The notes under the pieces: model-generated
Seen by the model: only the letters and a program-made list of their open reading frames with translations
Told to the model about the DNA's origin: nothing
The model's database searches: none
Program-made: the position numbers and the translations under genes
Shown here: one piece after another, positions 1-5,131 of the stretch
Layout: each line of letters opens with the position of its first letter
Numbering within the stretch: the stretch's first letter is position 1
Assembly (NCBI GenBank): GCA_009918865.1
Contig: RGCY01000075.1
Coordinates: 1 to 6,210, forward strand
Direction: 5' to 3'
DNA: 6,210 bases
Source: Actinomycetota bacterium
GTDB taxonomy: Bacteria > Actinomycetota > Actinomycetes > S36-B12 > UBA5976

Positions 1-56
1 ACCTTGCTTCCACCAACATGGATTACCGCCGTGTCGTCGTTCGGGATATTTCATGA
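1..56 (+). CDS. C-terminal end of an upstream gene, probably the partner half-ABC exporter (partial)
   Basis: Reading in frame from base 3 gives 17 codons, LASTNMDYRRVVVRDIS, ending in TGA at 54-56. Half-ABC exporters typically finish with a segment of the form 'H-x-E-L-L-A-x-x-x-x-Y-R-x-x-V' just after the ATPase domain, and 'LAST..DYRRVVV' fits that pattern. The stop overlaps the ATG of the next gene (ATGA, 53-56), which implies translational coupling and a shared operon. Such coupled pairs usually encode the two halves of a heterodimeric exporter. No catalytic motif lies inside the window, so the family call rests on this short tail and the neighbour. Confidence 0.6.
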   Translation, partial: LASTNMDYRRVVVRDIS

Positions 57-2020
57 GCACACCCACGACACCCACGCACAAGCCACATGGCGATGAGCGC
101 TCAGACTCTGGCTCTATTCCAAGCCAAGCTTCGGTGAAGGCAAGCAGGCGCGAACGTCGTTCACGCTCTGACATCGTTGTGGCTGCCTACGGGGACACCC
201 CTATCACCGCTGGCGGCTACCCGGCGCCGCCATCAGGCACAACGCCCGTGCCACGCGATCTCGGCCTGCGCGCATCTGCGGCTCGCATGCCCATCGCCAG
301 CGATTCCACGGTGCGCCGGGAGTTGCGACGCTTGCTCACCGAACATCGCCGCGGATTCCTCACGGTCATCGCTTTTCACGCCACGGGCGCTATCGCCGGC
401 TTAGTGCCAGCGCGGGTTCTCGGACATCTTGTGGAGGGTTTGAAAGACAACGCGCTCACGGGCTCTGGCATCAACCGGTACGCGTTATTCATTGCCATCG
501 CGCTGGTGGTGCAAACAACATTCACACGACTCACGCGGCTGCGTTCCGCGGTGCTTGGTGAGTCCATTCTTGCGTCGCTGCGCGAACGTTTCATCAAGCG
601 TTCTGTGGTGCTGCCACCGAGTGTTGTGGAAACTGCCGGCACCGGCGAATTGCTCACGCGAACCACCACAGACATTGACAAAGTTGCGTGGACTGTCCGC
701 GATGCCGTGCCTGAACTCTCCATTGGCTTCGTCACATTCGTGCTGGTGATGGGTGCACTTGTGACCACATCGCCGTTACTGGCATTGATTTGGTGCATTG
801 GCTTGCCGGCAATCATCCTGACGAGCCGCTGGTACTTCCGACGCTCACCGCAGGCATACCGCGCGGAATCTTCGTCGTATGCAGCGGTGAACCAAGTTCT
901 TGCGGAGAGTGTGGATGCCGGACGCACGATTGAAGCCCTGCGTTTGGGTGCGGCGCGAGTGCAACGCACAGACGCAGCAATCGGACGCTGGCTGCAGTGG
1001 GAGTCCTACACGATGCGTCTGCGCACGAGATGGTTCCCCTCACTTGAAGTTGGTTATGTGGTGCCACTCGCCGTCGTGTTGTTGTTCGGAGGTTGGCTCT
1101 ACACACAAGGCACAGTGTCGTTGGCGCAACTGACTGCGGCCACGTTGTACGCGCAAATGCTGGTGCAACCGCTGGACATGATGTTGATGTGGTTTGACGA
1201 ATTGCAAGCCGGTCAGGCATCGCTTGCGCGCATCTTGGGTGTTCACGAAATTGAAGATGAAGAAGTGGACGCAAGCCAAAACCCGGATGGTTTTGACATT
1301 CATGCCGACGATGTTCATTTCGCTTACCGCACTGGCCGCGATGTTTTGAAGGGCCTGAATCTTGAAGTGGAGCCCGGCACTCGTCTGGCAGTCGTTGGAC
1401 CTTCAGGAGCAGGGAAATCAACTCTCGGAAAACTGCTCGCCGGAATTCACGCTGCCACCGGTGGTGAACTCACACTCGGCGGTGCGGACATTGGTGCCAT
1501 GCCAACTGAGTCAATCCGAAAGCACGTTGCCATTGTGACGCAAGAGCATCACGTGTTTGTAGGTTCTTTACGGGACAACCTGCTTTTGGCTCAGCGACAT
1601 GCCACAGATGAACAAATGTGGAATGCCCTCGATGTGGTTGACGCCGGGGACTGGGCGCGTTCACTTTCCGATGGACTCGACACTGAAGTGGGTAGCGGTG
1701 GGGTTCGGGTCGGGCCAGCCCAAGCGCAGCAAATTGCACTCGCACGGTTGGTGTTGGCTGACCCACACACCTTGGTGCTGGATGAAGCCACATCGCTGCT
1801 TGACCCACGCGCCGCCCGTCACCTTGAGCAGTCACTTGCGGCAGTACTTGAAGGGCGCACGGTGGTGGCCATCGCGCACCGCCTTCAGACCGCCCATGAC
1901 GCGGACGTGATTGCGGTTGTTGAGGATGGCGTGGTCAGCGAGTTTGGTACCCATCAAGATTTGGTGGCTGCCCAAGGCCCCTACGCCGCATTGTGGAAGT
2001 CCTGGCGCGACGAGAAGTAA
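53..2020 (+). CDS. Half-ABC exporter subunit (fused membrane and ATPase domains), degenerate signature motif
   Basis: A 655-residue inner-membrane ABC exporter half-transporter. Residues 1-85 are a hydrophilic Ser/Thr/Pro/Arg-rich extension. The membrane domain spans about 86-395, with hydrophobic segments near 101-123, 142-158, 222-256 (two helices) and 334-350, and a weaker sixth near 355-380. The ATPase domain spans about 414-650: A-loop Tyr425, Walker A GPSGAGKST (449-457), Q-loop Gln497, Walker B LVLDE with Asp577 and catalytic Glu578, D-loop SLLD (581-584) and H-loop His609. The signature motif is VGPAQ (553-557) where LSGGQ is expected, although the following IALAR is normal. In heterodimeric exporters, a subunit with intact Walker B and poor signature pairs with one of the opposite pattern, so the upstream gene is the likely partner. 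The start at 53 is favoured by the ATGA overlap and a weak GGGA at 43-46. A later start at Met79 lacks a ribosome binding site. The substrate (drug, lipid, peptide) cannot be told from sequence. Confidence 0.93.
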   Translation: MSTPTTPTHKPHGDERSDSGSIPSQASVKASRRERRSRSDIVVAAYGDTPITAGGYPAPPSGTTPVPRDLGLRASAARMPIASDSTVRRELRRLLTEHRRGFLTVIAFHATGAIAGLVPARVLGHLVEGLKDNALTGSGINRYALFIAIALVVQTTFTRLTRLRSAVLGESILASLRERFIKRSVVLPPSVVETAGTGELLTRTTTDIDKVAWTVRDAVPELSIGFVTFVLVMGALVTTSPLLALIWCIGLPAIILTSRWYFRRSPQAYRAESSSYAAVNQVLAESVDAGRTIEALRLGAARVQRTDAAIGRWLQWESYTMRLRTRWFPSLEVGYVVPLAVVLLFGGWLYTQGTVSLAQLTAATLYAQMLVQPLDMMLMWFDELQAGQASLARILGVHEIEDEEVDASQNPDGFDIHADDVHFAYRTGRDVLKGLNLEVEPGTRLAVVGPSGAGKSTLGKLLAGIHAATGGELTLGGADIGAMPTESIRKHVAIVTQEHHVFVGSLRDNLLLAQRHATDEQMWNALDVVDAGDWARSLSDGLDTEVGSGGVRVGPAQAQQIALARLVLADPHTLVLDEATSLLDPRAARHLEQSLAAVLEGRTVVAIAHRLQTAHDADVIAVVEDGVVSEFGTHQDLVAAQGPYAALWKSWRDEK

Positions 2021-2087
2021 GCGTTCTGCGCGGAAGGGTCGACTGCACAGCCACGGCATGCCACGCGGTCGTTGTCCGGGCCGCGCT

Positions 2088-2102
2088 GGGGCACGCTGCC
2101 CC
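2088..2102 (+). terminator. Possible terminator hairpin after the exporter gene
   Basis: A perfect six-base inverted repeat, GGGGCA and TGCCCC, encloses a CGC loop 68 bases past the exporter stop. No T-run follows (next bases TGTTGGG), so it is not a canonical intrinsic terminator. Actinobacterial terminators often lack a good U-tract, so position and GC content make this possible but unproven. Confidence 0.3.
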
Positions 2103-2237
2103 TGTTGGGACTGCGATGAGCTCCAAGATGGATGTTCTGGCTATGAAAAGCCGTGCGCAGCGCTACAACTTGTGAAATGAGACGACATGCGCCTTATCTC
2201 AAGGCGTGAGTCAGGGCAGACCGCTGCGCGTGGAATC

Positions 2238-2266
2238 TTGTTCGCGTCTGCCGCTAGGCGTAGGCT
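2238..2266 (+). promoter_or_regulatory. Candidate housekeeping-sigma promoter for the secreted-protein gene
   Basis: TTGTTC (2238-2243) and TAGGCT (2261-2266) are separated by 17 bases. They resemble the actinobacterial -35 TTGACA and -10 TANNNT consensus. Transcription would begin near 2273 and give a leader of about 80 bases before the ATG at 2353. The seven-base inverted repeat GGCAGAC/GTCTGCC (2215-2221, 2246-2252) brackets the -35 element and could be an operator or chance. The call rests on motif match and spacing only. Confidence 0.4.
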
Positions 2267-2276
2267 CACCGCATTC

Positions 2277-2330
2277 GCCCATGGCGCAACCGCGCCGGGC
2301 ATAGTGAGTTGCCTAGACATCAGGAAACTC
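2277..2330 (+). promoter_or_regulatory. Two predicted hairpins in the 5' leader of the secreted-protein gene
   Basis: The first hairpin is 2277-2300: GCCC then GGCGC pair with GCGCC then GGGC around an AACC loop, nine pairs with a two-base AT bulge. The second is 2306-2330: GAGTT and CCT pair with AGG and AACTC around loop AGACATC, with one G/A mismatch. They follow the candidate start site and end ten bases before the ribosome binding site. They could stabilise the mRNA or regulate translation. No known riboswitch class is recognised. Confidence 0.3.
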
Positions 2331-2339
2331 GTCGACCTC

Positions 2340-2344
2340 AGGGA
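2340..2344 (+). promoter_or_regulatory. Ribosome binding site for the secreted-protein gene
   Basis: AGGGA lies eight bases before the ATG at 2353. It supports this start, which is also the one that places a complete signal peptide at the N-terminus. Confidence 0.7.
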
Positions 2345-2352
2345 CCACATCT

Positions 2353-5037
2353 ATGCGCATCACATCTCGCCGCTCCCTTGTTGCCTTTGCCTTATCTGCC
2401 CTCATCGCAGGTCTTGTAGGGAGCACGTCACCAGCAATGGCGGAAGATCCGACACTCACGAGTGAGCGTCCCGAAGGCGTAGTGCTGCTCTCGGGAACAG
2501 TGAACGCTCCGGCTGGCTCGCTCACCGGCGCAAGCATCGGCGTGTTCACCAAGGGTTACACGTGCTCCGAGGATGAGAATGGCAATGAGCAGTGCGGTGA
2601 ATCCTGGATGCTGCAGAACTCAGGTGATGTTGACCCAAGCACCGGCGCGTATTCACTCTATGCCCAGGCAAACACCACTGTGCGTTTATTGGCACAAGGT
2701 GCGGTCATTTATGACAATGCATACGGCCGCACCCCCACGCGGGAAAGCGTGGACGTCTCAACAGGCGCAGACATCACAACCACCGACGCCGACATTTCCG
2801 GGTTGGACATTGATGTGCTCGCTAAGCCATCAATCACCGGAACCATCTCGCTGTCGGAGCAGGCTCTTCAACCGCCGCTACCGGGCGACTACGAGTGGTC
2901 GCCGATCACTGTGCGCGCGTACTTGCATGTTTCCAAAGGCTCATACTCCAAGTGGCTGTTGGCGGACAGTGTGGACATCCCGGCCAGCGCACTTGCCGTA
3001 TCAGTCGCGTATCGCGTGCCAGTGAAGCTCAGCGGCACTTACCGCGTGAGCGTTTCTGGCTACTGGATTCACGAGACCTTCTACGGTGGGGACTCCTTAG
3101 AAACCGCCACCGACATCAATGTCGATGAGACCGACGCAACTGGCATTGACTTGGCCCCGGCTTTGCTGCCAACGCTCTCTGGAACTTTGACGCCACCTCA
3201 GGGAACAGACATCCCTAAAGGACTCATGGTCGCAGCGATTCCTTTTGACGCCAACGGTCAACCAGTGGACCAAGGTGATTCCATCAATCTCTTCCGATTT
3301 GCGTTTGCAGCAGAAGACGGCTCCTACAAGATTCCCGTGCCAGCCGGCACGTACGTCCTGCTCGCACTCGGCAACACGATGTATGGCTTCTATGGAGAAG
3401 AGCCTGAGTGCTTCCGCACCCAAGGCTTTGACAAGGGCTGCTTCCCACAAACCTTCACAATCGGCGCTGACGGCGGCACTGGGTATGACATGCAGTTGCG
3501 CTTATTCCCAGTTATCCGCGGCACGGTGACACTTCCCGAAGGTGTGTCTGGCGCAAGTATCAGCGTGGCCGCTGAGCGTTGGCAACCAGGCGAACCGGAC
3601 TGCTTCGACAATTTCTGCGGCGAATGGGCTCAGGATTTCTCCACATTTGGCACTGTGACCGACAATGGTGATGGCACGGCGAGTTACGTCATCCCGATTT
3701 CGCAGCCCGGCACCTACCGCGTTGTCTTCACAGGCTCAGAAATTGAAAGAACCACCATTGGCAGTGTCGACGAAAGCTACGGCGACCGGGGCCCCAACGA
3801 CGACGCTGCACTGTTCACATCATTGACAGAACCTGATGTGGTGCGCGATGTGACATTGACACCTCAACTTTTCATCACGGTGGACTTCGATGCAAGTGCA
3901 CTATTCGCTGCTGGATTCGATAGTGGTGCGAAAGTCATGTGCAACGATGCCGACGATAATCAAGTTGTAGATGAGTCGATTGACATGTCGACCTTGCCGG
4001 CGAAAGTGCCAGTAACCAGCGGCACATACACCTGTTGGTTGTATGTCTATCTGCCCGATGCAGAAGGACCTCTTGACGCCTCAGTGATTGATCTTGGATC
4101 ACCCACGATGGATAGCGATGGCTACTTCGATGTGACATCCACTCGGTCAGCAACGCTCTCTCTCAAGGGAATGGGTCCCATCATCAATGGCACGGCGCGA
4201 GTCAGTGAGGTTGGTGATGGCAGCGTCACTGTCACCTGGGACACATCCGTTGCCTACGACGGTGGGGCGCCAGTTGAGGGCTACCACGTGCGCGCATGGG
4301 ACAGGTCAGCGCTGGCAGACTCCGATGTTCTCTGTGAAACGGATGCTGATGGAAGATCCTGCACCATCACAGGTCTTGAAAACCTGCGCGAATACTCGTT
4401 CCATGTCTTCGCCTTTAACTCCTTCGGCGAGAGCTCGGACCCTGCTTACACCGATGAAGTGGTGCCCCATGACGACAGGTTCCAAATCTGCGTACCGCAA
4501 GGCAATGTCGCCCGTAACGCCAACGCAAAAATCTGGGTGTTGGGCGCTCAGGGTTATGAGGTCGTCACCGTGAAAGTGGGCAATGAATCATTCGAAGTGA
4601 CTCCTGGCGAAAACGGCGATGGCTATTTCTACTACCTCGCCGAGGAATCGAATCCGAGTGTGGTTGCTGGCAAGATGAAAATCACTGCTCGGGCATCGCG
4701 CATCAACGACTCCGGCCGCAAAGAGCGGGTGGCTGCACGCGCAACCTTGTACATTCCTAAGTTCTCACTCAAGGCTTCGTGGAAACAGGGGTCAAGCGTT
4801 GTCGCCCGCGTGACATCAATGCAACCGGGTTCAACTGTCTACGCCAACATCGTCGGCGAGAACTATTCAGGTGATGTGGTGTGCACTGCTGAAGCGAGTG
4901 CTTCGGGTCGTGCAACCTGCACCTTTGATGCACCACCACCGGGTGACTACATGCTCACGATGCGGTCAGGTTCGGAGTCTGACGGATTCGATATCGGGTC
5001 CCGAAACTTCACCGTGAAGCCAGCGCGACGCTCGTAG
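2353..5037 (+). CDS. Secreted modular protein with repeated beta-sandwich-like domains and a fibronectin type III domain
   Basis: An 894-residue exported protein of unknown function. Residues 1-30 are a Sec signal peptide: basic start MRITSRR, hydrophobic core LVAFALSALIAGLVG, and likely cleavage after AMA (28-30). The mature chain opens with five similar modules, starting near residues 43, 158, 272, 386 and 504. The first four each begin with a (S/T/R)GT(V/I/L) strand at 47, 162, 276 and 389, and they resemble carboxypeptidase-regulatory-like or SdrD-B-like beta sandwiches. A fibronectin type III domain follows at about 608-706 (VTVTW ending at Trp629, GYHV with Tyr644, TGLENL, Tyr681, FNSFGESS). 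Two Ig-like segments follow, about 709-802 and 803-889. There is no LPXTG motif, C-terminal membrane helix, lipobox or enzyme motif, so it is probably released or held non-covalently. Thirteen cysteines lie mostly in close pairs, which suggests disulfides. The architecture fits binding or adhesion, but this is inference. Its own promoter and a 332-base gap argue against co-transcription with the exporter. Confidence 0.88.
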   Translation: MRITSRRSLVAFALSALIAGLVGSTSPAMAEDPTLTSERPEGVVLLSGTVNAPAGSLTGASIGVFTKGYTCSEDENGNEQCGESWMLQNSGDVDPSTGAYSLYAQANTTVRLLAQGAVIYDNAYGRTPTRESVDVSTGADITTTDADISGLDIDVLAKPSITGTISLSEQALQPPLPGDYEWSPITVRAYLHVSKGSYSKWLLADSVDIPASALAVSVAYRVPVKLSGTYRVSVSGYWIHETFYGGDSLETATDINVDETDATGIDLAPALLPTLSGTLTPPQGTDIPKGLMVAAIPFDANGQPVDQGDSINLFRFAFAAEDGSYKIPVPAGTYVLLALGNTMYGFYGEEPECFRTQGFDKGCFPQTFTIGADGGTGYDMQLRLFPVIRGTVTLPEGVSGASISVAAERWQPGEPDCFDNFCGEWAQDFSTFGTVTDNGDGTASYVIPISQPGTYRVVFTGSEIERTTIGSVDESYGDRGPNDDAALFTSLTEPDVVRDVTLTPQLFITVDFDASALFAAGFDSGAKVMCNDADDNQVVDESIDMSTLPAKVPVTSGTYTCWLYVYLPDAEGPLDASVIDLGSPTMDSDGYFDVTSTRSATLSLKGMGPIINGTARVSEVGDGSVTVTWDTSVAYDGGAPVEGYHVRAWDRSALADSDVLCETDADGRSCTITGLENLREYSFHVFAFNSFGESSDPAYTDEVVPHDDRFQICVPQGNVARNANAKIWVLGAQGYEVVTVKVGNESFEVTPGENGDGYFYYLAEESNPSVVAGKMKITARASRINDSGRKERVAARATLYIPKFSLKASWKQGSSVVARVTSMQPGSTVYANIVGENYSGDVVCTAEASASGRATCTFDAPPPGDYMLTMRSGSESDGFDIGSRNFTVKPARRS
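2479..4167 (+). repeat. Five tandem protein modules of about 102-118 residues within the secreted protein
   Basis: The module boundaries by residue are about 43-157, 158-271, 272-385, 386-503 and 504-605. The first four start with the same strand pattern (LLSGTV, SITGTI, TLSGTL, VIRGTV) at spacings of 115, 114 and 113 residues. Each ends in a T-x-x-[DG]-x-D-(I/L)-x-L/V-like strand. Modules 1 and 4 are closest: both read G-A-S-I-(G/S)-V early, then a cysteine pair and CGE(S)W. Module 5 is diverged and has lost the GT start. Similarity is at protein level; I see no long identical DNA repeats. Confidence 0.6.
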
Positions 5038-5047
5038 GTCGAGCGTC
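5027..5047 (+). terminator. Hairpin spanning the stop codon of the secreted-protein gene
   Basis: GACGCTC (5027-5033) pairs perfectly with GAGCGTC (5041-5047) around a seven-base loop, GTAGGTC, that contains the TAG stop (5035-5037). Together with the next hairpin it could end transcription. There is no T-run, and an overlap with translating ribosomes would compete with its folding. Confidence 0.35.
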
Positions 5048-5053
5048 TGGATG

Positions 5054-5082
5054 CAATGTCGACTCGGCCAGAGTCGACATTG
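5054..5082. terminator. Bidirectional terminator-like hairpin between convergent genes
   Basis: CAATGTCGACTC (5054-5065) and GAGTCGACATTG (5071-5082) form a perfect 12-base inverted repeat with loop GGCCA. It lies between the stop of the secreted-protein gene (5037) and the stop of the minus-strand gene (5132), where a shared terminator is expected. The stem is symmetric, so it folds in transcripts of either strand. It lacks a U-tract on both sides. Confidence 0.65.
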
Positions 5083-5088
5083 ATGGCT

Positions 5089-5128
5089 GATAGGTCACTG
5101 TGAAACCATCGCGACGCGGATAGGTCAC
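5089..5128. repeat. Ten-base direct repeat GATAGGTCAC, two copies 30 bases apart
   Basis: GATAGGTCAC occurs exactly at 5089-5098 and 5119-5128, flanking the degraded gene-tail copy. The TAGGTC core also occurs at the true gene stop (5035-5040). The pattern suggests small tandem duplication or slippage at the junction. Confidence 0.6.
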
Positions 5129-5131
5129 GCC

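Larger units (their letters stand above)
2021..2352. other. Intergenic region between exporter and secreted-protein gene
   Basis: This 332-base stretch has no convincing gene. Short frames crossing it on either strand have no recognisable composition or ribosome binding site, and they run into the flanking genes. It contains small inverted repeats: GGGGCA/TGCCCC at 2088-2102, CGCCTT/AAGGCG at 2190-2206, GGCAGAC/GTCTGCC at 2215-2221 and 2246-2252, and two leader hairpins at 2277-2300 and 2306-2330. It also holds a candidate promoter at 2238-2266. The gap suggests that the downstream gene has its own transcription unit. Confidence 0.7.
5011..5126 (+). repeat. Imperfect duplication of the 3' end of the secreted-protein gene
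   Basis: Bases 5011-5040 (codons for TVKPARRS, the stop TAG and three more bases) match 5097-5126 at 24 of 30 positions. The second copy would read TVKPSRRG then TAG. Two of the differences are silent third-position changes (ACC/ACT, AAG/AAA). The copy lies in another frame relative to the gene and is preceded by an in-frame TAG at 5091-5093, so it is not expressed as part of the protein. Confidence 0.55.

Noticed and set aside
376..1421. Long minus-strand open frames inside the exporter gene (376-969 and 813-1421)
   Set aside because: They lie antisense to a clear ABC exporter, have no recognisable domains and have Arg/Ser/Pro-rich shadow composition.
2055..2062. Palindrome GGCATGCC after the exporter stop
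   Set aside because: An eight-base palindrome is expected by chance in GC-rich DNA and has no partner site or loop.
2141..2350. Minus-strand 69-codon frame in the intergenic region
   Set aside because: No family is recognised and there is no convincing ribosome binding site. It lies under the candidate promoter and leader of the opposite gene.
4187..4573. Plus-strand 128-codon frame inside the fibronectin type III region
   Set aside because: It overlaps a well-supported coding sequence in another frame and its translation has no family resemblance.
4993..5037. Sortase or membrane anchor at the end of the secreted protein
   Set aside because: The C-terminus (NFTVKPARRS) has no LPXTG motif and no hydrophobic segment.
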